The notes under the pieces: model-generated
Told to the model about the DNA's origin: nothing
The model's database searches: none
Seen by the model: only the letters and a program-made list of their open reading frames with translations
Part shown: positions 44,561 through 53,331 of the stretch, piece by piece
How positions within the stretch are numbered: position 1 is the stretch's first letter
Layout: every line of letters begins with the position of its first letter
Made by a program: the position numbers and the translations under genes
Assembly: GCF_030064165.1 (NCBI RefSeq)
Contig: NZ_CP125947.1
Location: 1,054,001 to 1,118,000 of the forward strand
Reading direction: 5' to 3'
From: Comamonas resistens
GTDB lineage: Bacteria > Pseudomonadota > Gammaproteobacteria > Burkholderiales > Burkholderiaceae_C
DNA: 64,000 nucleotides

Positions 44561-47500
44561 TCAGAAGCTTGAGTAGGGCTGTACGGGGCGGGGGCGATTT
44601 ACGAGCGGTGCGGTTACCGGATCGAGCAGGAAGCGCGCATAGAGCATCAGGCTGGATGGCGCGTAGTAGGCCGATCTGTCCATTTCGAACTGCGCGCCCA
44701 GGGCCAGATTGGAGGTGAGCTGGTGCTCGACGACCGCGCGCAGTGATCTGCCAAAGCCCGTGCTGCTGCCTCCCGTGTAAACGGCCGACCGTCCCAGCGC
44801 GTTTGCCTGAGCCTGCAGTCGTGGGTCGGTGGGGAAATAGTCCATGGCGTTGCTGGAGCTGCTGGAGAAGGAAACCGAGGCACGCAGCAGCCATGTCCAC
44901 TTGCCTTCGCGGCCGCTCCATTCCAGCGGCAGGGCTATGGAGGCGTAGCGGTTGGGGCTGTAATAGCCGCCATGGCCCCAGCTGTATTCGGACAGGTCGC
45001 GTGCATAACCCCAGAAGGACAGGGCTGCGCCCAGGTTGACGAGCTGGTTGGGGGTGCGCCAGACATCGCGGTCCAAGGCCGCGCGCAGCTGCCAGCGGGT
45101 GTTGCTGCGCACGTTCTTGCCGGTCAGGGCCGCGTAGTTGCCACTGAGCGAGGCCCCAAAGCCACCCACATTGGTGGAGGCGCGTGCAGACACGCCTGTG
45201 GCGACCACCCCACCCCAGGTCTGGCCGGTGATGGGGTCATGGGCACCGCCATAGGCAAGAAGACTGCCGGTCAGCGGGCGGCGCGACACCTCGAGCCGGT
45301 AGCCGACATCGCGCCAATCGCCGGTATGCGCAACGCCGCCGACCACGTTGGTGACAGGCATGCCGGCTCCGGTCGTACCTATATCCCATTGCCAGCGGTC
45401 GGCCTGGTAGCCGAAGCCCACGTTGAAGCCATCTGCCTTGGAGTGAGCTCCCGTGGTCGGATATCGGGCCGAGGGCCAGGCTGCGACTTGGCCGTAGCTC
45501 ATCGCATCGCTGGCGTTTCTGGGCAGGGCGCCGGCATCGAGATGGACCTGGTCTACATGCAGGAAGTAGAGACCGTCATAGCCGCGCGGGAACCATGCCA
45601 CGGCGGGGCGCTCCCAGCCGTGCAGGGAGGAGATGCCATCGGTGGACGACTTGCGCAGTCCGGTCTGACCAACCTCGACCCAGCTCTGGCGGCGCCCTTC
45701 TATGGATGCAATGTCCGATTCGATCTTGGTCACGGAGCTGGGCTGGGGGGCGGCGGTACCGTCTGCAGGCAGGTTGCGGCGCTCGATGGCCAGTGCGTCC
45801 CGGTAGGAGGACAGGGCCTGGGCGTAGTGGCTTTCCGAACGCTCCAGGCGCGCGCTGTGCAGCAGTACCTCGGTGTCGTCGGGGTTGTCGGCCTTCAGCG
45901 ATGCGAGCAGTGCCCCGGCCTCATCGGGCTGGCCGATCCGTTGCCACAGCCGTACCAGGGCGAGTTGGCGATAGGACTCCTGGCTGGCCGCACGCTGCCG
46001 GGCCCACTGTGCTTCCGCACGGGCGGCTTCTAGCTGGTACATGCGCGCGAGCGCATTGCCGCGGCCTATGTGCAGGTCGTAGCTGTCGGGCGAGTCCTTG
46101 AGTGCGATGTCGAACTGTTCGAGGGCTACGGCGTTCTCATTGGCCGCGAGCATCAGCCGGGCGCGGGCGGCACTGCGCTGGGCCTGAGTGGTCTGGCCCT
46201 GATGCAGGGGCGAGGCTGCCAGCTGCTGTGCCTGCGCCAGGCGAGCCTGGCTTGTGGCCTGATCCACCTGCCGTTCGAGGTGGCTGGCCTGAATTCCCAA
46301 CAGGTCCGCATCCTGATCGGCTGTCCAGTCCTTTCGTGTCAGCAACTGCGGAAGCAGAGATTGCAGCCGGTTGTCCTCGGCCACGCGGCCGAGCAACTGA
46401 GCCAGCCGCAATTGGTCAGCGGGGTCTGGGGCGGGGAGTCTGGCCATACGACGGTCAAAGACTGCCACGGCTTCCCGGGGCTGGTTCATGCGGAACCAGG
46501 CGTTGGAGACCGCGTATAGCAGGTCGCTGTCGTTGCCTGCCGCGCGCTCGGCGGCTTCGAGCCGCGCCTTGGCCTGCACAGGATCGCTTGAAGTCTGGGC
46601 AATGTAAGTATGGATTTGTGCACTGTTCAGCAGGCTGCGCATGGAGTCGCTGTACTGGGCTTCGGGGATTTTCCGCATGTCGGAGAGTGCGCCCTCGTCG
46701 TCATTGACGGCGCTGCGGATCAGGGCTCGCGCATAGCGCATGTCCGGCTCGGCAGGGGCGAGGTCTATGCCAGCGTTCATGACCTGCAGCGCCGATTCGG
46801 GTTGCTGCATGCGCAGATAGGTACGTGCCAGCCGGTGCCTGAGCCAGGGATCCGCAGGGGTAAGTTTCAGAGCCTGTTCCTGCAAGCCCAGCGCCTTGCT
46901 CAATTGGCCGGCCTCCAGCGCGGTATTGGCTTCGCGGGCGAGCAGACCGGCTTGCACGGGCTGAAGGTCCTGGGCCAGGCTGGCCTGCTGCTGCGCGGTC
47001 TTTTCGAGCAACTGGCGTGCGCGCTCGGGCTGGCCCTGGGCTGCGTAGAGATCGGCCAGGGCAGTCAGGGCGGAGACATTGCCGGGATTGCGCTGCAGAG
47101 CCCGCTTGTAATAGGTTTCGGCTCCGGCCGCATCCTGGTCGCGGGCCTTGATCTCACCGGCCAGCATCAGCGCCTGCAAATTGTCGGGTTGCTGTTGCAG
47201 GGCCTGCTGCGACAACTGCTGTGCCGATGTCAGATCATCGGCCTGCAGTGCGGCTTCGGCGGCGCGCAGATGAGCCCAGAACTGGGCCGTGGTGCGCAGG
47301 TCTCGCCATTTACTCTGATGGTCTATGGCGTAGGCCTGGTCCAGCAATGGCAGTGCTTCGGCATGGCGGCCCTGGCGCATGCGCAGCAAGCCCTTGTTGC
47401 CCAGTGCCTGAGCGTCGCGAGGCCTGCGTTGGAGCACTTGGTCGAAGCTGCGCTCGGCCAGCTCGAACTGTTCCTTGTCCAGTGCAGCCAGGCCGGTCCT

Positions 47501-48160
47501 GAGTGCAATGTCGGCAGGGTCGCGCACAGCCTGGGTTTGACGGGATGGAGCGCTGCCAGACGGGCGCTTTGTTTTTTCGGGTGTCAGGGCCGCGTCTGCC
47601 GTGTTCGGTGCAGCGGGTTGCACCGCCGCCTGCGCCGCAGGCTGTGCGTCGGGTGGAGGGCCTTCGCCAACGATCTGGTAGTACTCGCGCACCAGGCTGC
47701 CGGTCTGTGGTGGGCCTGCAGGGAAAAGCTGACGGGCAATGGCGGCGGCCTCGGTCTTGCGTCCCGCACGGGCCATGAGCCGCATCTGGGCGAGCTGCTG
47801 CTTGCCTGGGCCGTAGGCATTGATCAATGCCGCGAGATCACGCGTCGACTGGCTTGAGGGGCTGGAGCTCTGCAGGCGGGCGAGGAGGCTTTGCGCCTCC
47901 TGGGTCTTGCCTTCCTGCAGCGCGATATCTCCCAGCGTGGCTAGGCCTTGAGGCGAGCGTGGGTTGATGGTCAGCAGCTTCTCTATTGACTGACGCGCCA
48001 GGTCCGCGCGCTGGCGGCTGTTCCACATCTGGGCTGTGCGGAGCAACTCGGCCTCCACGGCCTGGGTTGAGCCGGGCTGTGCCATGGAGGAGGTGCAGCA
48101 CAGCAGGGCGGCTATTGCAATGACGCCCAGCGGCTGATACGTGCAAGCGAAAGGAATCAT
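44561..48160 (-). CDS. bcsC: Cellulose export protein BcsC (TPR scaffold and outer-membrane beta-barrel)
   Basis: The 1199-residue protein has a signal peptide (MIPFACTYQPLGVIAIAALLCC... cleaved after SSMA). About 19-20 TPR-like repeats span the periplasm (residues about 30-800). A C-terminal ~330-residue beta-barrel ends in aromatic PYSSF, the outer-membrane assembly signature. It guides cellulose through the periplasm and outer membrane. ATG at 48160 overlaps the bcsZ stop (ATGA). The 48250 reading is rejected because it has no signal peptide at its start. A Pro/Ala-rich linker lies near residue 190. Confidence 0.95.
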   Translation of the reverse strand: MIPFACTYQPLGVIAIAALLCCTSSMAQPGSTQAVEAELLRTAQMWNSRQRADLARQSIEKLLTINPRSPQGLATLGDIALQEGKTQEAQSLLARLQSSSPSSQSTRDLAALINAYGPGKQQLAQMRLMARAGRKTEAAAIARQLFPAGPPQTGSLVREYYQIVGEGPPPDAQPAAQAAVQPAAPNTADAALTPEKTKRPSGSAPSRQTQAVRDPADIALRTGLAALDKEQFELAERSFDQVLQRRPRDAQALGNKGLLRMRQGRHAEALPLLDQAYAIDHQSKWRDLRTTAQFWAHLRAAEAALQADDLTSAQQLSQQALQQQPDNLQALMLAGEIKARDQDAAGAETYYKRALQRNPGNVSALTALADLYAAQGQPERARQLLEKTAQQQASLAQDLQPVQAGLLAREANTALEAGQLSKALGLQEQALKLTPADPWLRHRLARTYLRMQQPESALQVMNAGIDLAPAEPDMRYARALIRSAVNDDEGALSDMRKIPEAQYSDSMRSLLNSAQIHTYIAQTSSDPVQAKARLEAAERAAGNDSDLLYAVSNAWFRMNQPREAVAVFDRRMARLPAPDPADQLRLAQLLGRVAEDNRLQSLLPQLLTRKDWTADQDADLLGIQASHLERQVDQATSQARLAQAQQLAASPLHQGQTTQAQRSAARARLMLAANENAVALEQFDIALKDSPDSYDLHIGRGNALARMYQLEAARAEAQWARQRAASQESYRQLALVRLWQRIGQPDEAGALLASLKADNPDDTEVLLHSARLERSESHYAQALSSYRDALAIERRNLPADGTAAPQPSSVTKIESDIASIEGRRQSWVEVGQTGLRKSSTDGISSLHGWERPAVAWFPRGYDGLYFLHVDQVHLDAGALPRNASDAMSYGQVAAWPSARYPTTGAHSKADGFNVGFGYQADRWQWDIGTTGAGMPVTNVVGGVAHTGDWRDVGYRLEVSRRPLTGSLLAYGGAHDPITGQTWGGVVATGVSARASTNVGGFGASLSGNYAALTGKNVRSNTRWQLRAALDRDVWRTPNQLVNLGAALSFWGYARDLSEYSWGHGGYYSPNRYASIALPLEWSGREGKWTWLLRASVSFSSSSSNAMDYFPTDPRLQAQANALGRSAVYTGGSSTGFGRSLRAVVEHQLTSNLALGAQFEMDRSAYYAPSSLMLYARFLLDPVTAPLVNRPRPVQPYSSF

Positions 48161-49317
48161 GGTTGGGTGATCCACCTGGGCTGAAACTCGCCGAGCCTGC
48201 CAAAACGGAATTGCTGCTGCATCCAGCCAAGCCCGAACAGGGCCAGGCATTGTTCGTAGTAAGCCGTGGGCCGCAGGGGCTGATCCTGTATACGGGCCTG
48301 CTGGGCCTGAACGGCCTCCTCGTCGCCCTGGGCGCGCAGAAAGGGCAGCATGGCGGCGCTGAAACCGCTGGGCGCCACGCCTGTGCTTTCACCGCTCATG
48401 GGGTCTATGCGCTCAGGTGGACGACCGGTGTCGCGCACCAGCCTAGCCATGGGGCGCAGTGCGGTCAGTACCTGAGCGCGTGCTGCAGCCTCGGGGTGCA
48501 GCATGCCGGCCCAGAGATAGACACGGATGGCGTTATAGGCACCCATGGCCTTGTCTTTGTCCGTGTCCCTCAGAAAGCCCCACTTGGTGTCGTATATCAC
48601 CCAGTCGGGCGAGATACCCTTGGGAGCCGTGTCCACCGTGAGCCTGAGGGAGCTGGCGCGCAGCGCCTTCCAGCGGGGATGACGGGGCAGGGCTTGGGCG
48701 AGGCAGTCCAGTACCTGCAGCGGCACGTAGCTGGGGTTGAGGCGCCATTGGCCCTCGCCGAGCTTGAAGCCCTGGGGGCCGGGCAGTAGCGTGGGGCCCA
48801 GGCCCGGCAGGTCGTCGGTTTCCTTGTCCAGCAGCAGGGCGCTCATGACCGAGGCCATCGCGCGGTAGCGCCGGTCATTCCACAGCCGCCCCGCCTCCGC
48901 CAGAAGGTAGACGATCCACAGGTCGGCGTCTGAGGCTGCATTGGTGTCCAGAGGGCCCCAACTGCCATCCGGCTTTTTGCCCCATAACCACGCGGGCAGA
49001 GCGGTGCTCAAATCACCCGCGCACAGGTTGTTCTCCGTCCACTGCAGCAGCAACTCGAAGGTCGGGCGATCATTGGCCGCCAGCGCAAAGAACAGGGCGT
49101 AGGCCTGGCCCTCGGAATAGGTCTGGCCGCCCTTCTCATCGTCAGAGACGATGCGTCCGTCCTGGGTCATGAAACTGCGCTTGAACTCTTCCCACATCGG
49201 CCAGGGCGTCGTTGCAGCCTGCACAGGTCGTGTCGTCAGACAGGCCAGCGGCCCAGCCATGGCCAGGCTGGCTGCCGATCGCAGCCAGCTGCGGCGCTTG
49301 AGCCACAGCTCAGGCAT
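48157..49317 (-). CDS. bcsZ: Endo-1,4-beta-glucanase BcsZ (GH8)
   Basis: The protein of about 386 residues has a Tat-like or Sec signal (MPELWLKRRSWLRSAASLAM, with RRSW). The mature GH8 domain has the catalytic acid in SEGQAYALFFALA and DADLWIVYLLAEAG. WVIYDTKWGFL and the family core follow. It trims periplasmic cellulose and is required for proper secretion in some bacteria. The ATG at 49317 overlaps the end of bcsB by 8 bp. Confidence 0.92.
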   Translation of the reverse strand: MPELWLKRRSWLRSAASLAMAGPLACLTTRPVQAATTPWPMWEEFKRSFMTQDGRIVSDDEKGGQTYSEGQAYALFFALAANDRPTFELLLQWTENNLCAGDLSTALPAWLWGKKPDGSWGPLDTNAASDADLWIVYLLAEAGRLWNDRRYRAMASVMSALLLDKETDDLPGLGPTLLPGPQGFKLGEGQWRLNPSYVPLQVLDCLAQALPRHPRWKALRASSLRLTVDTAPKGISPDWVIYDTKWGFLRDTDKDKAMGAYNAIRVYLWAGMLHPEAAARAQVLTALRPMARLVRDTGRPPERIDPMSGESTGVAPSGFSAAMLPFLRAQGDEEAVQAQQARIQDQPLRPTAYYEQCLALFGLGWMQQQFRFGRLGEFQPRWITQP

Positions 49318-51622
49318 TGTTCTTGCCTCCAAGGCGGCGTGCAGCCAGGGAGCGCAGTGCGCCGTAGACCAGGAAGGTGAGCAGCAGGCCCGTGACGATG
49401 CCGGCCAGCGCCAGTGCCACGGGGTGGTTATGCAGGTGGAACCACATGCGCTGCCACCAGGGCAGGTCGCCTACATAGTAGATGGGATTCACGCGGAAGC
49501 TCTCCACCTGCTCGGAGCGCAGAAAGCTCAGGTCGCCGCGCATGGCGCTGATCTTGCTGGAGTCGCTCAGGCCCCGGTAGATCTGTGCCATGGCAATGTC
49601 GTCGCTGGCCGTGAGGCCGACGACACTGCGGCCCTTTTGTAGTGGGGATTCGAAGCCCACGATGGCTGCCAGCGGGCCCTTGCCTTCCAGCGTGGCCAGC
49701 CCGCTGCTACCCGGTGTGGGGGCATCTGAGGCGTGCTGGAACAGTTCGCTGAGTGAACTCACGGCACGCTCGAGCAGATGGGTGGTGCGTTTGCCAGCGA
49801 CGATCAGAGTCGGAATGTCCTGCGACCACTTCTGCAACAGGCCGTCCTTGTCACCCGCAGATATCAGCAGGATGTCCGTATCGCGGGCCTTTTCGATCTG
49901 GCTCGCATTCATCAGATTGAAGCGTATGCCGGCCAGGCCCGTGGCTGCGCTCATGCGGGCCACGGCTGTCAGATAGGCTTCGGCATCGGCTGCGGTAGGC
50001 TGGTTGGGCAGGACGATGGAGGTTTGACTGAGGTCGGCGTACTTGGTGAATGGGTAGCCGCTGTTGGCATAGGCTGCCAGATTGGGCATGGGCAGGTAGT
50101 GCCTGAAACCTCGCAGGTCGATGTTGGACTCGGGGTCAATTGCTGCACGCAGCTCTGTTGGCTGGGTGGAGCGGCATTGACCGAGGTCGGTGGCAGGTAA
50201 CTGAAAGCCTAACTGCAGCTGGTTGTCTCCTCCTACGAGAAAAGAGGGAATCCGGAAGTCCGAACTGGCCTGAGTGCTGCCGTCCTCGAACAAGGGCAGC
50301 ATGATGGTGCTTTTGCCGCTCTTGTCGTCATCTGCGGCGCGTAGCGGATAGGCCTTGATGAACTGGTTGTTGATGGAGACGCTGAGCGAGCCATGCTGTG
50401 ATACCGAGTTCGGTGTGTAACGATAGTTCAGCTGCAACGGAACGCCGCGGGCATTCCAGGAAAACAGATCTGGCGCCATGCGCGCAGGAATGTTGATGGT
50501 GTTGTTGAGTGCATAGCCGCGCAGTTGCAGGTCTGATGGGTTGCTCACCAGCTCGGATAGCAGAACAGGCCGCTTGGTGGTCAGCCAGCGTGGTGCGTCG
50601 TAGGGCTTGCGTTTTTCAGGGTATTCCAGCTTGGTCACCTGCATGCTGCTGCCGCTCAGCGCGGCTTTGCCCAGTGCCAGGGCGTCGGCAGCCTGCTGTA
50701 GCTGGGCATTGTCCTTGCCCTGTACCACGAGCAGCTTGATGGCTGGATGCTCGGGGTGGGACATCATGGTCAGCGTGGGCTGGGCGACGGGTGGCTGCTC
50801 CTTGAGGAAGTCTGGGCGGTGGTCGTTGGTGGCAAAGACCACTGAGTTACGCTCGGGCAGCTGGTTTTCGAAAAGCGGGAAGCGGTTGCCCCGGTAGCCC
50901 GACAGCATGCCCAGCCAACTGGCCACCGAGCCTGCGGCCTTGAGTTGTCCCATATCCTTGGCATCGGCAAAGACGAAGGGGACGTTGACAATCTGGTTGT
51001 CGCGTGAATCGAAGAAAGGGGCGGGTAGAAGCTCGAGGTCATCGCTCAGTGGCAACTGGCGCAGCGTCAGATCAAGCTGGCTGTCGTTGCTGATGGATGC
51101 CCACAAGCTGGTGTGGTTGGGCATCTCGCAGTCCATCGTGTAGTGGCCGACGAACTGAAAGCGCAACCGGTTGTAATCCGTGAACAGGCGCGGATCGATG
51201 GGGATTTCCAGCTTTTGTGGGACTCCCAGCTGCTCCTTGGGTAGGGAGATAGTCTGCAGCAACTCCTCGTTGAGCAGTAGTTTGATGTGTGACAGCGACG
51301 GAATCAGAGACGGGGACAGTGTGAAGGTCAGGCGCAGAAGGGCGGATTCGACCAGCTCGTCACGACGCACGCTGATGTTGACGCTGCCTTCGCTTTCCAC
51401 GCCTCGCAGCATCATGGAGCTGCCCTGGCCCAATTGCTGGAAGGTTGTAGTGAGTTCACGACGCGGGAGCCCTGCAAGCGGGTTGGCTGCCAGTGCGGCG
51501 GCTGTGGGGGCGCTGGGCGGCTGTTCCTGCGCAAAGCCGCAGACGGCGGGAGTCAGCAGAGTCAGTCCGATGACGGCAAGAGCCCAATGAGGAATGTTGG
51601 ATTTATTCGGAATCGGGGACAC
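49310..51622 (-). CDS. bcsB: Cellulose synthase regulatory subunit BcsB
   Basis: The 770-residue periplasmic protein is anchored by one C-terminal helix (VALALAGIVTGLLLTFLVYG). It has a signal peptide at the N-terminus and repeated carbohydrate-binding-like beta modules (FQFVGHYTMDCE, LNYRYTPNSVSQHGSLSVSIN). It forms the inner-membrane complex with BcsA. The start codon is GTG at 51622, with GAGGAG 5 nt upstream. It is the first gene of the operon, which is unusual since bcsA or bcsQ generally comes first. Confidence 0.95.
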   Translation of the reverse strand: MSPIPNKSNIPHWALAVIGLTLLTPAVCGFAQEQPPSAPTAAALAANPLAGLPRRELTTTFQQLGQGSSMMLRGVESEGSVNISVRRDELVESALLRLTFTLSPSLIPSLSHIKLLLNEELLQTISLPKEQLGVPQKLEIPIDPRLFTDYNRLRFQFVGHYTMDCEMPNHTSLWASISNDSQLDLTLRQLPLSDDLELLPAPFFDSRDNQIVNVPFVFADAKDMGQLKAAGSVASWLGMLSGYRGNRFPLFENQLPERNSVVFATNDHRPDFLKEQPPVAQPTLTMMSHPEHPAIKLLVVQGKDNAQLQQAADALALGKAALSGSSMQVTKLEYPEKRKPYDAPRWLTTKRPVLLSELVSNPSDLQLRGYALNNTINIPARMAPDLFSWNARGVPLQLNYRYTPNSVSQHGSLSVSINNQFIKAYPLRAADDDKSGKSTIMLPLFEDGSTQASSDFRIPSFLVGGDNQLQLGFQLPATDLGQCRSTQPTELRAAIDPESNIDLRGFRHYLPMPNLAAYANSGYPFTKYADLSQTSIVLPNQPTAADAEAYLTAVARMSAATGLAGIRFNLMNASQIEKARDTDILLISAGDKDGLLQKWSQDIPTLIVAGKRTTHLLERAVSSLSELFQHASDAPTPGSSGLATLEGKGPLAAIVGFESPLQKGRSVVGLTASDDIAMAQIYRGLSDSSKISAMRGDLSFLRSEQVESFRVNPIYYVGDLPWWQRMWFHLHNHPVALALAGIVTGLLLTFLVYGALRSLAARRLGGKNNA

Positions 51623-51801
51623 TTTTGCTCCTCAAACTGATTTGTTGGCGGGATAGGCCAGATTCACTTAGTTATTCTTACATTGATATTTTGATACATA
51701 TTGCTGATGGTTCCCTATCAGTACTGGAGATTTGACATTGGTTTAAATAATGGTGTATGTCAAGCTAGGTAGGGGTAGCAAGGGGGTAAATTAGAAGCCC
51801 G
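51623..51801 (-). promoter_or_regulatory. Upstream region of the bcs operon
   Basis: This 179-bp region is clearly more AT-rich than the surroundings. It contains an inverted repeat CTGATGG/CTATCAG (51704-51721, one G-U). The operon promoter must lie here, but no -35/-10 pair is convincing. The repeat could be an operator. The tRNA terminator at 51802 separates it from the tRNA genes. Confidence 0.4.
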
Positions 51802-51839
51802 AAAAACAAAAAACCCGCTGCTCGAAAGAGCAGCGGGTT
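51802..51839 (-). terminator. Terminator of the tRNA-Lys array
   Basis: AACCCGCTGCTC (51812-51823) and GAGCAGCGGGTT (51828-51839) pair over 12 bp across a GAAA loop. On the minus strand the stem is followed by a T-rich run (A-rich bases 51802-51812). It lies immediately after the last tRNA in transcription order. Confidence 0.9.
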
Positions 51840-51847
51840 GCTGATTT

Positions 51848-51923
51848 TGGTGGGCCCTGAGTGATTCGAACACTCGACCAACGGATTAAGAGTCCGCTGC
51901 TCTACCAACTGAGCTAAGAGCCC
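51848..51923 (-). tRNA. tRNA-Lys (anticodon CTT), copy 3 in transcription order
   Basis: 76 nt with CCA encoded. The minus strand begins GGGCTCTTAGCTCAGTTGGT, the anticodon loop is CTCTTAA (anticodon CTT), and the T-loop is TTCGAAT. All four stems pair. It is identical to the other two copies. Confidence 0.96.
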
Positions 51924-51972
51924 GCCGGGTAAACCGGAGGATCAATCCGATGAAATCAGATCGAAGAAATTT

Positions 51973-52048
51973 TGGTGGGCCCTGAGTGATTCGAACACTC
52001 GACCAACGGATTAAGAGTCCGCTGCTCTACCAACTGAGCTAAGAGCCC
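51973..52048 (-). tRNA. tRNA-Lys (anticodon CTT), copy 2 in transcription order
   Basis: Identical 76-nt sequence, exactly 125 bp from each neighbour. The spacer to copy 3 differs from the spacer to copy 1 at about 7 of 49 positions. Confidence 0.96.
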
Positions 52049-52097
52049 GCCGGATAAACCGGAGGTTCAACCTGAAAAAATCAGACCGAAGAAATTT

Positions 52098-52173
52098 TGG
52101 TGGGCCCTGAGTGATTCGAACACTCGACCAACGGATTAAGAGTCCGCTGCTCTACCAACTGAGCTAAGAGCCC
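52098..52173 (-). tRNA. tRNA-Lys (anticodon CTT), copy 1 in transcription order
   Basis: Identical 76-nt sequence, the promoter-proximal copy. A -10-like CATAAT lies about 35 bp upstream on the minus strand. Confidence 0.96.
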
Positions 52174-52207
52174 CACACGGGTTGCCTGCGCTGCAAGCAA
52201 GACCGCA

Positions 52208-52235
52208 ATTATGCGCCAATTCTGACGGGCTTGCA
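52208..52235 (-). promoter_or_regulatory. Possible tRNA-Lys array promoter
   Basis: On the minus strand, CATAAT (plus positions 52208-52213) lies 16 bp from TGCAAG (52230-52235), a weak -35. The spacing to the first tRNA (about 35 bp) is plausible. The -10 is good and the -35 poor. Confidence 0.4.
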
Positions 52236-52254
52236 GGAAAACCCGTGGATTTTT

Positions 52255-53136
52255 TTAATCGAGTGCGTTGCGCCGTTGCAGTTCGACATACAGGCCGGCC
52301 TGATCGAGGTCGCCCAGACCGTTCTTGACGCCTTCGGCATACAGCTCTTCGAGCAGGTCGGTGATGGGCGCGCTGAAGCCGATTTCGTCGGCGGTGGCCA
52401 TGGCGTTGCGCATGTCCTTGAGTTGCACCGTCATGCGGCCGCGCGGTGCGAAGTCATGGTTGACCATGCGTTCGCCATGCACTTGCAGAATGCGGCTGTC
52501 GGCAAAGCCACCAGAAATGGCTTCGCGTACCTTGGCCGGGTCGGCGCCACCGCGCTCGGCCAGCAGCAGGGCCTCGGCCACGGCACCGATGGTGATGCCC
52601 ACAATCATCTGATTGGCCAGTTTTGCCAACTGGCCTGCGCCGTGGGGCCCCACATGGGTGCTGCGGCCCAGGGCTGCGAACACGGGCTGGGCGCGCTCGA
52701 AATCGGCAGCCTCGCCGCCGGCCATGATGGCCAGCGTGCCGGCTTCGGCACCCAGCGTGCCGCCGGAAACGGGCGCATCCAGGTGCTGCACGCCCAGCGC
52801 CTGCAGCTGGCTGGCGTGCTCGCGTGCTTCGCGGGGCTGGATGGAGGCCATGTCGATGAACAGAGAGCCCTTGGGCATGGCGTCGGCCACGCCCCGCTGA
52901 AACAGCACCTCGCCCACGATGGCGCCGCTTTCCAGCAGGCTCACGGCAAAATCCACGCCGCGCACGGCGTCCGCGGCCTGGTCGTGGATGGTCACGCCGT
53001 CGGCGGCCAGCGGCTCGGCCTTGGCGCGGGTGCGGTTCCAGGCATGAACCTCATGACCGGCTTGTGCCAGCCGGCGTGCCATGGGCAGGCCCATCATGCC
53101 GGTGCCCAGAACTGCAATCTTCAAACCAGTGCTCAT
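52255..53136 (-). CDS. NAD(P)-dependent beta-hydroxyacid dehydrogenase (3-hydroxyisobutyrate / tartronate-semialdehyde reductase family)
   Basis: The 293-residue enzyme has an N-terminal Rossmann fold with GTGMMG, the family segment DAPVSGGTLGAEAGTLAIM, and the catalytic lysine in GQLAKLANQMIVG. It could be a 2-hydroxy-3-oxopropionate reductase (GarR/GlxR) or a 3-hydroxyisobutyrate dehydrogenase. The sequence does not separate these reliably, and no glyoxylate or valine genes adjoin it. Confidence 0.85.
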   Translation of the reverse strand: MSTGLKIAVLGTGMMGLPMARRLAQAGHEVHAWNRTRAKAEPLAADGVTIHDQAADAVRGVDFAVSLLESGAIVGEVLFQRGVADAMPKGSLFIDMASIQPREAREHASQLQALGVQHLDAPVSGGTLGAEAGTLAIMAGGEAADFERAQPVFAALGRSTHVGPHGAGQLAKLANQMIVGITIGAVAEALLLAERGGADPAKVREAISGGFADSRILQVHGERMVNHDFAPRGRMTVQLKDMRNAMATADEIGFSAPITDLLEELYAEGVKNGLGDLDQAGLYVELQRRNALD

Positions 53137-53255
53137 TGCGTTGTTTCCTTGGAGCTTTTATGAATGCCTACATGCTAAAGCCTGAGGCGGCGAGCAATGC
53201 TGGGTAGCGGTGCAGATCAGTTATGCCTGAACTGACACAAACACCACCAGAATAC

Positions 53256-53280
53256 AAAAAGGGCAGCCGAAGCTGCCCTT
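53256..53280 (-). terminator. Terminator after guaC
   Basis: GGGCAGC (53261-53267) and GCTGCCC (53272-53278) pair across CGAA. On the minus strand the hairpin is GGGCAGC-TTCG-GCTGCCC followed by TTTTTGTA. It lies about 50 bp past the guaC stop. Confidence 0.85.
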
Positions 53281-53331
53281 GATGCTTTTTTTGGAGGTTC
53301 ACCTTCGCGCTGGTGAGATGCGCTTGCGCGT

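Noticed and set aside
51848..52173. tRNA-Lys array as the attachment site of an integrated island carrying the bcs operon
   Set aside because: No integrase gene and no second copy of the tRNA 3' end were found at the far side of the bcs operon (around 36.3-37.7 kb).
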